A DNA stretch of 13,468 bases from Glomus cerebriforme (Eukaryota > Glomeromycota > Glomeromycetes > Glomerales > Glomeraceae), in assembly GCA_003550305.1 (NCBI GenBank), contig QKYT01000755.1, forward strand, positions 5,385 to 18,852. The letters are read 5' to 3'. The notes under the pieces were generated by a model, which worked only from the letters and a program-made list of their open reading frames with translations, made no database searches and was not told the DNA's origin. The position numbers and the translations under genes are program-made. This document shows positions 1 through 9,455 of the stretch, piece by piece (position 1 is the stretch's first letter; each line of letters starts with the position of its first letter).

Positions 1-2290
1 TGGATATTACAAAATATTAGTGTGAATGAATTAAATGAATTTACAAATAATTTTTTATTTGAATATTAATTAGACCATGAGAATAGACGTTAAGAAGATG
101 GTTTATCAGCGCTAAAAGATTTTTTAAAAGTCTAAAAAGTTAAAAATAAAGGAAATTCTTTTAACTCAAGTTGGAGATAAACTTTTCTAAAACTTTTTTT
201 TTTTTTAAAAAAAAAAATACCGTAATCATTCCACTTTTATGAATAAAAACATTTTGTACTTAGAATGTAAAATTTTATAATTATCATCGTCCTTTGGGAA
301 AAATTTAATATCAAAGATTGATATTAAAAAACAAATCCGGATTATAATAGATAAAACCAATTATTTTGGATCCTTCAATGATATTATCAATTTCAGAGCA
401 TTTTATTTTACAAAACTATTTAAATAGATTTGTAAAGCTTTTTACTACGCCACAAATCTGATGTGACAGTATATGATTATGAGAGCTTTTTTTAGTTCAT
501 TTTGTTCGCTTGAATTAATTTATTTGTAACACAAATTTTTTAATCGTCAATCAATTGATGATTTTAAATGAAAATTTAAAAGGAATTTTATTGATAATTT
601 TGATAGTCAAAACAAAGTATCGAGTTATATTTATTTACACGATTAAAAAAACTTGTCATTTTTCCAGAATTCGCGAAATTCAGACATAAAAAAAAGCGGA
701 AACCAAAAAATGGGAATAATTAGTAATTCGCATCATTAGATTATGCTATTGATAAAAAAAAGATAAGAATCTCAAGCCTTTAATATTAATCATTTATTTG
801 ATAAATGTGTCTTGTACAACTTTATCATGAACTGAAACAGTTGAATGATTCCACCAAAGTAGAAAAAAATAAAATGAATTTAACATTAAAAATGGAACTA
901 ATTATTAGGTAAGTTCATAATAAATTTGTTCTTATCATAAATAAATATCTTAAAATATACAATTGAAAAAATGTGATTCACATACTGCACAACAAAAATG
1001 AATAACTTATAAATGGATCAAAAATACAGTTTTTTTATACCAATCTACTATGTATAACCTTCTTGATTGATATTCATCACCACTGCACTTTTGATTATAC
1101 AAGTTTTACAGGTATTACGATTATATAAGTTTTGAAATTACATAAAGCTAATTTATACAATATGATACCGGCGTGTAAAATGTTTATTTTAGGTTGAGTT
1201 GAGATTTAAGAGTCAATGGCAATAATGGTCTTGTGATATCAGATAGAGGTGGTGATTGGAGTTTCTAAATTCGCATCTAATATAAGTAAACAGAAGTTTT
1301 CATCTATTTTTAGTTTACTCTTATAAATTGTCAATGGAGATCCCGCAAACTTTAATGTCGTTTGTAATAGATAGCAAAAATGTTTGTTCATCTGCTGCTT
1401 TTGGATATGAATAAATGTATTTTTAATATTAAAGCAATTTTTAATTTTAAAAAAAATTTTTATTATAATAATGATTTATAACAATATACATATAAAAAAT
1501 AAAATTTACAAAAATGATACAATAAATTTTATTTATATTAATACAAAAGTTAACAAATTAAAATTAATAAAATATATGCTTTTGATTGACACCAATTGGC
1601 TACGAAAACACAAAGTTCATATAATATTAAAATGCGACAGACTTTAAAAAGTTTCTGTTTCCCTAGTAAATAATTATCCTCAATAATTTAAGTTAATAAT
1701 TAATATATCTTAATATGCCACTGAATCTCATACCAGAATTTTGCAAAGTATGTTGAGTGTACGGCATGATTTTTTTTGAACAAAAAACATTCCATAAAAA
1801 TATAATATGATTATAACTGATGTGAAAAGTTAATTTTAATGAACAAGTGAAGTTCATTATTTAAATCAAGTTATAATTTTCAAATGTAGTCAATTGAAAG
1901 TATAATTCTTAGAATTCATATTAGAAAAAAGTTTTGTAATTTCTATTTGTTTTTATGTCATATTTTACTTTATGTATGAAAATCCTATCAGATTTTTAAG
2001 TATAAAATCAAAATGAACAAAATAATAAATAATAAAGCTGCACTATTTTCAAATTCCAATATATCACTTAATGATTTGAAGAAAATATCTAACAGCAAAA
2101 ATAAAAAAGTTTTTTTTTTATTTTCATAAATTATTATACATTGCTAGAGCCATACAAAAACCAATTGTCATGCCTTACTCTTAGATTATTTGCAGGAGCT
2201 ATTAATGTATTAATGCTGCTACACATCATCACATACTAAGTTTTGTGATTTCAAAAATCAAAAAGAGAAGTAATCAATAATAACTCAAAA
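1..2290. other. AT-rich spacer
   Basis: No gene I can support. Contains the T13A11 run at 194-217 and many homopolymers. Bases 1-135 on the plus strand in frame 1 read protein-like (NELNEFTNNFLFEY, then LDHENRR, then EDGLSALKDFLKV) with two internal stops, so the left edge may hold the 3' end of a dead gene; too short to call. Confidence 0.4.
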
Positions 2291-2293
2291 TAA

Positions 2294-2734
2294 ATGGAAG
2301 ATATTAAATTGTTATTGGCTTTCATGGATTTCTTTTAAGAGGAATCGATAACAATACTAGTCAAGATTTTGAAACAATTGTAACTGTCTCATAGAAGAAA
2401 TATCAAATATGATACTGCAGTATCTTTGGGTGAAGCAACCATGAAAATGTTATACTTTTAAACAATTATAAAATTCTCATGTTTAAATAAAATTTTTGTA
2501 ACTTTGAGTTTTCTTTTACTAAACAATGTCATTACAAATCAAAAGAAGTTAGAATTCCCAGTTTATAAGCTTCATAATATGCAAAACATCCATCCTATAG
2601 GCGAAGTTGATACAACACATTTTATTCATTATTGTAACTATAATGAATGCATCAGCTGTAGTTCGATTTATGAACTCATTCGCAAAATTTTGAAGAATGA
2701 TATAAAATTCATTTGGTATATTAGAAGTATATAA
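2294..2734 (+). pseudogene. Possible decayed ORF, unknown
   Basis: A single frame from ATG 2294 (MEDIKLLLAFMDFF) to the stop at 2732-2734 holds only three internal TAA codons in 147, fewer than expected by chance in DNA this AT-rich. The final 90 codons (2462-2731) are open and include KKLEFPVYKLHNMQNIHPIG and CNYNECISCSSIYELIRK. No family recognised; the open part has no early ATG (its apparent start at 2504 is TTG). Could be chance. Confidence 0.25.
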
Positions 2735-3345
2735 TACTGTATATTCTTACTGATATAATCGTATTATATTCATGTTTAGACAATATTGGTTTTTATTTAT
2801 TATTTATTCATTTTTTATTTTTAATAAATATAATAAGTTTATTAAAATAATAAAAAATAAAAAAATATTATATTTAAAGTCATAAAAATTTGAAATTATA
2901 TCCCCTACTAAATAATAAACTAAAAATTAATATTATAACTATTCTGTATGTCTTCTAAAACTAAAATAATAACTATTTGCATATATCTATTTCTAATTGA
3001 TCAATCCTGATTTTTTGTTGTTATACCTATTTCTTTGTTATCCTTTATCCCACTCATACACCCACTTTTTCGTATAATGTTCTATTTATCTTACACCATA
3101 TGATTTTGACTATTTGTTTATCATCAATTTACTCCTATATTTGTTTACTTTGATTTATTATTATTTCTCCTTTTGTTCATAATTCAAATTTTCCTGGATT
3201 CACCTTAGACTTTGATATAAACTCTTAAAGTTGTAAAATTTCCCGTTTTGAATATCCTTTTATGTTTGTTTCATCAATTTATTGTATGTTGGCTTATTCT
3301 TTTTGTTATACCTTTCCATATAGTGATACCCTTCCATCAATTAAT
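2735..3345. other. Spacer, pyrimidine-rich from 2960
   Basis: After the A/T inverted repeat, the plus strand becomes T/C-rich (purine-rich on minus), continuing into the decayed minus-strand gene. Fragments such as WKGITIWKGITKRISQHTIN are readable on minus near 3340-3280, hinting that the dead gene extends this far, but stops are frequent. Confidence 0.3.
2785..2880. repeat. Low-complexity A/T inverted repeat
   Basis: T-rich left half (tttttatttattatttattc onward) and A-rich right half pair imperfectly around taataaatataataag. Simple-sequence origin is likely. Confidence 0.3.
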
Positions 3346-3851
3346 TTAAGTTTCAACTTTGCGACCATACTCCCTCCAGAACCCAAACACTTTGTTTCCT
3401 TCTTCTTTTAATTCACATAGCATTCCATTTAAATTATTTAAATTTCTACAGTATTGGTTGTAAAGGAGAATTGCTAATGGTGAAATAAACTTTGTCCAAT
3501 CCACCTTCTACAGTGAATTTTTCAGTAGGTTTGTCATTCACTATTATATTATCTGATACTTTTCTTGGTGTCTTTTTCATTCCCTCCTTCTCTCTGGTAC
3601 TCCCTTTTATTTGTGTTCTTTCTTACACACCACTACCAGTTAATTTTGTTGATGATAAAAAAAACTCCACATCATATTCACCTTATTATACCATATTTGC
3701 ACATTCTCTTCTCACAACTTAATTTTCTTCACAGAAATCGTAGAATATCATCTGTTCTGCCTGAGTTATAAAGCTTTGTCTATGTCCATAATATGAATCT
3801 GAATTTCTCTTTTAAAATCAATAAAATCTTAATTTTCTCCAAATCTGGATG
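3346..3851 (-). pseudogene. Decayed unknown gene, several frames
   Basis: The minus strand here is purine-rich and reads as protein-like segments that change frame. 3851-3780 gives HPDLEKIKILLILKEKFRF... to a stop. 3682-3446 gives 79 codons with one internal TAA, including KKTPRKVSDNIIVNDKPTEK and FTVEGG. 3507-3346 gives 53 codons including VDWTKFISPLAILLYNQYC, LNGMLCELKEEGNKVFGFW and REYGRKVET. The best join would pass from the second frame to the third near 3500. Aromatic, charged and hydrophobic residues are mixed as in a real protein, but I do not recognise a family. A dead transposon or host gene are both possible. Confidence 0.4.
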
Positions 3852-3929
3852 GGTGATTGTATTACATGAACTCATAAATAAAGTAGTCAATAAGTATATA
3901 AGAAAATGAAAGAGGAATTCTAGTCTAAA

Positions 3930-4165
3930 CCAAACCAGCCAGATCTGACCAGTCTTTCCTTGCCTGTTACGAAGAAGACCTCATATACAGTATAAGGAAG
4001 AGAAGAGGAAGTTTAAAGGAAATTAAAGAAAAAATACCAAACCCGCCAGATAGGAGATAGAAGATACTCAACTAACTGACTGGTATTACTGGTTTCCTTG
4101 CCTGATAGAGGAAGACCTCATATACAGTATAAGGAAGNTAAGAGGGAATATAAAGGCAAGAAATA
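3930..4165 (+). repeat. Two-copy direct repeat, about 110-138 bp apart
   Basis: Copy 1 (about 3930-4020) and copy 2 (about 4036-4160) share 'ccaaacc-gccagat' at their starts, then 'tttccttgcctg' (3955 and 4093) and a perfect 27-bp stretch (3974-4000 and 4111-4137) containing tatacagtata. Copies differ by indels and by an N at 4138. An old tandem duplication of a small repeat unit. Confidence 0.6.
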
Positions 4166-4968
4166 GCTAGTTGATAAAAATGGATAGAGAGAAAATAAAT
4201 TTTGAATAATTGGTGATAAAGTATTTTTAAAATAAGGTGAATGAGCTCTAAGGATATTTTAATATATTTAATATGATAATTAAAAAAAAANTAATATGGA
4301 ATTTTGGAGGTATTTATATAATTAAAAATATCAAGAATATAAAAATGAGTCAAAATTATCAATAATAAAATAATAAATTACATTACGTAAAATTCCGATT
4401 ATAGTTTATTAATGACTCATGATTTCTCCTTAATATTCAAAATTCGCAACTAATTGATAAATTATGCATGATTAAAAAGGCCTAATTAAAAGATTGATTA
4501 ACCAAATATGGAATTTAATTTGCCACATAATATATGACTTCTTTTTGATTGTATATTACCAAAAAAAAATATACCTGCTGTAACCCAAATGCCAAATCCG
4601 ACTTGGGATATCCAAATCAATTAAGGGGTTCCCAAGTTTGATTCGGGACATGGTAGTATTCCTTTTTGTTTAAATAAATAAAAATAGGTATGCTATACAT
4701 TAGTCCCCACGATTTATTTTCTTCATATTTCTTATTTTCACGTTTTATAAATTACAAGTATGTAAAAAGACTATGCTGACAACTTTATTTTATAGAAATG
4801 AAGTTCCAATTCGAAATTATTATTAGTATTAAAGATTTAAAACTAAAAGGGTTAATTTCAAAACTACTGTATTTTTTTCTCCACTTTTAATTTTAATAGT
4901 TAATAATTACACACAAAGTAAAGTATATTGTATTTTTGTTAGTAGATCCTTCATTTCATCATTTGGTA
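4166..4968. other. AT-rich spacer
   Basis: Nothing supported besides the hairpin near 4601 and an N at 4291. A minus-strand frame here is spurious: it crosses Ns and the direct repeat. Confidence 0.4.
4601..4637. repeat. Short hairpin in a GC-richer pocket
   Basis: acttggga (4601-4608) pairs with tcccaagt (4630-4637). The pocket 4575-4655 is less AT-rich than its flanks and may be a fragment of a dispersed repeat. Confidence 0.3.
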
Positions 4969-5099
4969 TTATTTTATCTTTTTTTCTTGCTCATTATCAA
5001 AATTTTGTTTGATATTGTCTTGTTCTAATTCTACTTCAATATCATTATCATATTCACCTTTATATGCTTCCATTTCAATATCATTATCATTTTTATGAG
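4969..5099 (-). CDS. Possible terminal exon encoding an acidic tail
   Basis: From 5097 to the TAA at 4971-4969 the minus strand encodes 42 residues rich in Asp, Glu, Asn and Lys, starting HKNDNDIEME and ending NEQEKKIK. An acceptor-like TCTTAG sits at 5105-5100, so this could be the last exon of a gene whose upstream exons I cannot find. It contains an internal repeat, NDNDIEME and YDNDIEVE, matched by a repeated ttcaatatcattatcat in the plus strand. No start codon suits it well and no homologous domain is recognisable. It may also be a leftover of a dead gene. Confidence 0.35.
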
Positions 5100-5406
5100 C
5101 TAAGACCGATATATTTTTAATTTTAAAGAATTAAACAAATAATTAATATTGACTTTATTTGCTTTAATTTCTATTATCATGAAAAATAATTACCCATAGT
5201 TTATTTTACAATAAATAATCATTTAATTAATAAGTCGAATAATATTTGCCTGAGATATGCAAGTCTGAATTTATATTCAGATAAATGTCAACTCCAGTCC
5301 TTTTTAAATGAATATTGAATTATTGTTGTAGAAATTGACCGGGACCTTATTAGTCCAGTAGGACATATTTCTTGTCAAAGATAGAAACAGCATAAATACA
5401 CATGTT

Positions 5407-5492
5407 TTGACAAAAAAAATATTTGGAGCATAAAAAAAAAAACCGTACTCGATGTAAGGTAAACTACATGCTCCCATATTTATTATGACCAT
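5407..5492. repeat. Imperfect inverted repeat, arms about 25 bp
   Basis: The 3' end of the left arm, aaatatttggagcat (ending 5431), pairs with atgctcccatattt (from 5468); the core ggagcat/atgctcc is perfect. Outer bases pair partly. The enclosed reading frames show no coding signal. Confidence 0.4.
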
Positions 5493-5706
5493 TTTAGAAT
5501 TTAATAGAAGGTATATATATATATTTTTTTTAAGTGTAAAAGTATTTAAAAAACTAATATTCCACCACTATTTTTGTAAACCTTCATTATAACTATCATC
5601 ACTTGATTTGTCAATTTGACATAATAATTTGTTAATATATAAAACACTCTTGTTTTCAATTAAATTCAGAAAAAAAAGAAGTTATTAAAAATCAATTACA
5701 ACTTAA

Positions 5707-5880
5707 ATTTCTTTCTCTTCCTTTAAAAAAATACAATACATTACCTGTTCAGATATTCTAGTGAAAGAAGCTAAAGAAAGAATATGTTTCATTAAAAGTT
5801 TAGCATATAATGGAGGTTCAATAGTGAATATTGAAATTCTAGTTATAATATGTAAAAGTCAAACTGTCAGATCACAATGA
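5707..5880 (+). other. Short open frame, uncertain coding remnant
   Basis: 57 codons free of stops, ending TGA 5878-5880 and including SDILVKEAKERICFIKSLAY. It has no ATG, no known domain and no clear splice partner. Listed because composition is less repetitive than its surroundings. Confidence 0.15.
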
Positions 5881-6015
5881 AATGATAACACACAAGCTTA
5901 TGATTGACTTTTATAAAATATCCTTAATAAAATTTTATTATGACTGGTTCTTATATATTTCGCGTGACATGATAACATAATAAAATTGCAATAAACAAAT
6001 ATATAAAGGTTAATG

Positions 6016-6052
6016 CACCACAAATAACGTGGGGTGAAAAAATTTTGTGGTG
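6016..6052. repeat. Short hairpin
   Basis: caccacaaa (6016-6024) pairs perfectly with tttgtggtg (6044-6052) across a 19-nt loop. Function unknown. Confidence 0.35.
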
Positions 6053-6714
6053 ATACTGGGGAAGTTGATGTGTTATGGTTATAAAAATTCTTAATATGAT
6101 TAATAATTATTTATTAAGTAAATTTCACAGTAATTGTTTGTAAAACCTATCGTTTTAATCAGATATGTTTGGAACAAATAAACTAATTCATTCTACAAAG
6201 AATAATCACAAATCTTTTTGATTTTTTAGATTAATTTCTATTTAAAAAATTTTTTTTTTGGATGAAATATTTATTCTTTTTCTAAAAAAAAGTTTTTAGT
6301 GTGAGCTTTTATTTTATTTTATTTTTGAAACATAAATATATATGTTAAAATAAAACAAATTAAAAAAAAGATGATCTTTATGTAAATTTCATGGTTCTTT
6401 AATTTTTCTTAATTGATAAATTTTATTTTCTCGATATGAATGTTATACAAATATAAAAACAACAGGATTAATTTTATCTTTAGTCAAGAATTTTACAAAG
6501 CTTATGATTAATGTTGTAAATTTCATGGCAAAAAAATGAATGATTTAGCATAATAAATCATCCAAAATATTTCTAATATTTTGTATTAATGATTTATTAT
6601 AATATAGTCAATTTATTAATCTAACTCGTTAATTGGATGAAAAAGAGAAACATATTAATAAAAAAATGTAACATGATTTTTGATTAGGATAATATGGTCA
6701 AGTTTGTGTGTTTT

Positions 6715-6745
6715 AATCTATTTTTTTTTAAAAAAAAAATAGATT
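6715..6745. repeat. Perfect T/A palindrome
   Basis: AATCTA plus nine T, then a spacer A, then nine A plus TAGATT: 15-bp arms, perfectly self-complementary. A similar but unflanked T13A11 run lies at 194-217. Confidence 0.55.
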
Positions 6746-7052
6746 TTCTATCTTATTTTACTGCGCCATAATTTTGTTTTCGGAGGGAATGATCACACGT
6801 GATAGTTTAGATTTTTGATTTGTAAGATAATGTAGGTGGATTCAAAGTTAATTTTCATAACTCATTAAGTCTAGGATCGCTGCTGGTTTACCTTTTAAAT
6901 TCTATGGATATTTTTTGTGTCATATTTGATATAGGATTTAATTATTATATTGCAGAAAAGAAAATCCTTCAAAACATTTTCACGAGCAATATCAGATATA
7001 TGTGAATCAGGTGATGATCAACATTAATCATAATTTTTTGTTTATATTGATC

Positions 7053-7066
7053 ACTTGAGCTCAGAA
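7053..7066 (+). repeat. 5' target-site duplication
   Basis: Reads acttgagctcagaa, identical to 9442-9455. The preceding base differs between copies (c against t), as does the following base (g against t), so the match is exactly 14 bp. Confidence 0.85.
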
Positions 7067-9061
7067 GGCAAAAAAAACTCTCTCCTGAAAATTGACAAAA
7101 TGTATGAATTCCGCAGTAACATAACTCAAATTTCTTGAACTTACAAAACCCCAGGCTTAGATATAGCCAACACCCCTAGTTCACTTAAGAAATATTTGCC
7201 CCACTGCACTACACACCTCATAGAGAGTTAACAACACCCAAAACATTTATATAATATGTCCCTTTTACCAAAAAATGGGTTTTCACCCACTCCTTCGAAA
7301 ATTCCCTTCGTCATTTCCGCTCAACATTTTCACATGATCAAGTCTGATCAGCGTGGTCACAATAGGATGTATGACTCAATTCGTAGTAGAACCTTCCTAT
7401 TCGAGCTTAATTGCTCATCACCAAACACTAATCAAATCCATTTACGGATACACACAAACGACACCCTCATGTCAACTTCCCCGAAAGTATATTATTCGAA
7501 CTCCCAGCACCTGAATGAAAAATTCCAAATCAGTAAACTTCTCACACACTTTTTTTCCATACAAAAAGTCATTCCCAAACGTATTCAACACAAGTATTTT
7601 AACCAAATAAGAAAATCGTTAATTTCACGAATTTCCTTTATTAACAAACGTACTTCATCACACCATACAAACCGTATCACTAAAACCTTTTTTAACTTTT
7701 CATACAAAAAATATCGATTTCATTTAGGAATTTTTGTTTCCTGTAACTTTAACACTACCCAGGACTTATGCCCCGTTCCTTCTCCTATTGTTATGTCCAA
7801 CTGTCGAACTGGTTGTTCTTTTCATCAAAATTGGCTCAACATTGACGTTACTTCTAACGACCAATCACCGCATTCAAAACACGCTGCTGCGGCAACCTCA
7901 ACCTATCAAAAATATTGCTTTGCCACTACCAACCATATTCATAGTAATAGACTTGGTACCTTATATAACACCCAAATTACTCTTATTAATAAACAATGGG
8001 CTTCCTCTCATGTCGTGCCTTTTATATACCAAAAAAAGTACTTCAATTACCATGTAACCACATCTTCACCATCATGTACATATTCTACCCGTACCCTGAA
8101 ACATCAATTATCATGACGTAATCGTTTACTTAGATGCCTATTTAACTGGGAAAGTCTCCCTTATGATTCTATACATATTCCAGGACTCGTGACTTCTGTA
8201 GGACACAAATACCATTACATATTAGATCCTCAACACTCCTCCTACCATTTTATTAAACATATTAAATTTAAAAAATTTCTTTAAAAACCCTCCAAACTCT
8301 TCCCATTACCACGGGCATGGAGTTGTTACACATATGTCCCCAGACTTAATTCCACCACAAAATTAGAAAATTGTCTTGACATGAAAGTGGTTCTTCAAGA
8401 CCCTTCACCTGATTTATCAGTCACTATAGTCACCACACACACTAGTAATCCTCCGATTAATGATATCATTAACTCTCAAGAATTGGATACGCCACCGCCA
8501 CTTATGTCGTGTAGTGTTCAGAAAAGATTAGATTCCCTTGAACACAAATGTCAGAAAGAAGCAGAAGCTTTACAACGCTGTAAGGCGTTCTACCTCTGCA
8601 TTAAAACTACTAATCATTCATATAATTACCATCTTCCACCTCTTTTCTCGATGCTTAACGCATCGGTTAGCCACACCCATAGGAAAGACTTCGTTGAAGA
8701 AATATCAGAAGAAGCTTACAAACTTTATAGAATTACCACCAATCATGATACCGCAGGTTATACTAATTACCTTTATGACCTGACAAATATCCTCTCTGAA
8801 TGGCAAACTATCATCCATGCTATTAGGACTAACATACCAATTCTACACAAAGATGCTAAGGAACTTAAAAGATGGAATAACATTTACAATCCAAAAAATC
8901 CATCGCTCAAAACTTTAACTCGCCGCTTTAAGGAGTTAAAACATGACCTTCAAGAATCACCAATGAACGGATATGAGGTCTTTAGGGCCCATTCTACCAA
9001 ACGCCCCTCTATATCGCTTGATTCTCAAGCGTTAAAACGTCCCAGACTCCTTTTGGAGTAA
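7067..9061 (+). pseudogene. Decayed retroelement ORF: endonuclease-like domain plus coiled-coil C-terminal region
   Basis: One frame of 665 codons ends at TAA 9059-9061 and is broken by TGA 7136, TAA 7229, TGA 8114 and TAA 8282. In 60% AT DNA dozens of stops would be expected, so this is a former gene. The open part 7256-8116 (286 codons) resembles LINE apurinic-endonuclease domains in the order of weak motifs: a start like FVISAQHFH (18-26), a strand ending CNFNTTQD (163-170) where GDFN is expected, NRLGTLY (231-237) where S-R-(I/L)-D-Y is expected, and FNYHV (263-267) where SDHxxV is expected. The open part 8381-9061 (226 codons) has a likely coiled coil (SVQKRLDSLEHKCQKEAEAL) and ends with a basic KRPR that could be a nuclear signal; I do not recognise it. 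Reverse transcriptase motifs are absent. The endonuclease assignment is inference from motif spacing; retroelement origin is stronger. Confidence 0.7.
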
Positions 9062-9417
9062 AAATTTATCGCAATTTTTGTTGATAAATTCTTTTTATTT
9101 TTTTTTTAAATAATTAAAATAGTGTTTAATCATTCCTCATCTCACAGCACTTACATGAGACAGCTTCGGCTGAAAGAAAAGTACAGATCATTTTAGCTTC
9201 CCTACTAAGTATTTTCTTGATTGTTTATTTTCTCTTAGTACGTAGGTTTTACCTATAATTTTTTTTATCATAGGCATAGACAGTTCACTGATCCCGTATA
9301 TGGTTTCAGGGGCTCAGTTACTCTTCCACAGTAGTGTTCAAGTCTCGGCTAATTTCAGTAGATTTTTTCTNGTGNCTTTACTACTATCAATTTGTAACGA
9401 TACTGTGCTTTTCCTTT
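9062..9417 (+). other. Retroelement 3' untranslated region with hairpins
   Basis: Non-coding stretch between the ORF stop and the AAAT tail. It holds a C(TTCG)G tetraloop hairpin (9161-9172), a pairing of CCTACTAAG (9201-9209) with CTTAGTACGTAGG (9234-9246), TAGGT-TTT-ACCTA (9243-9255) and CCTAT/ATAGG (9252-9274). LINE reverse transcriptases often recognise 3' stem-loops; that role here is inference. Ns at 9371 and 9375 leave two bases unresolved. Confidence 0.6.
9161..9172 (+). other. UUCG tetraloop hairpin in retroelement 3' UTR
   Basis: CAGC-TTCG-GCTG: a 4-bp perfect stem closed by C-G around TTCG, the exceptionally stable cUUCGg RNA tetraloop. Confidence 0.6.
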
Positions 9418-9441
9418 AAATAAATAAATAAATAAATAAAT
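9418..9441 (+). repeat. (AAAT)6 tail of the retroelement
   Basis: Six perfect AAAT units end exactly where the target duplication begins. Short tandem tails in place of poly(A) are known from several LINE clades. Confidence 0.85.
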
Positions 9442-9455
9442 ACTTGAGCTCAGAA
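9442..9455 (+). repeat. 3' target-site duplication
   Basis: Second copy of the 14-bp target sequence, directly after the AAAT tail. Joining sequence before 7067 to sequence after 9455 gives the inferred empty site. Confidence 0.85.

Larger units (their letters stand above)
5100..7052. other. AT-rich spacer before the retroelement
   Basis: Holds the hairpins at 5407, 6016 and 6715, a TA microsatellite at about 5511-5525 and the weak frame 5707-5880. No other gene or RNA seen. Confidence 0.4.
7067..9441 (+). mobile_element. Non-LTR retroelement insertion, 2,375 bp, with no recognisable RT
   Basis: The block is bounded by a perfect 14-bp direct repeat (7053-7066 and 9442-9455) and ends with six AAAT units, as expected for LINE-type target-primed insertion. 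Base composition inside is clearly different: C-rich and less AT-rich on the plus strand. It contains one long decayed reading frame to 9061 and then a 356-bp 3' untranslated part with hairpins. The frame is open from the first inserted base, so the copy may be 5'-truncated. Alternatively it is a complete short non-autonomous element starting translation at the ATG at 7100. No reverse transcriptase block such as YADD is visible, which is odd because 5' truncation normally removes the endonuclease first and keeps the RT. Insertion boundaries are well supported; the family is not identified. Confidence 0.8.

Noticed and set aside
3492..3771. Two overlapping Ser/Phe/Leu-rich plus-strand frames
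   Set aside because: Read the pyrimidine-rich complement of the likely minus-strand gene; low-complexity composition.
4072..4362. 96-codon minus-strand frame
   Set aside because: Crosses Ns and a non-coding direct repeat; Ile/Tyr/Phe-rich as random AT DNA.
5304..5492. 62-codon minus-strand frame
   Set aside because: Spans a hairpin element and shows no domain or codon signal.
7734..8057. 107-codon hydrophobic plus-strand frame
   Set aside because: Overlaps the much longer retroelement frame in another phase; hydrophobicity comes from reading the C/T-rich strand out of frame.
8538..8783. 81-codon plus-strand frame
   Set aside because: Out-of-frame shadow of the 8381-9061 coding part.
7067..9441. 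Domesticated single-copy host gene instead of a transposon
   Set aside because: Target duplication, tandem tail and internal stops fit a dead insertion better.
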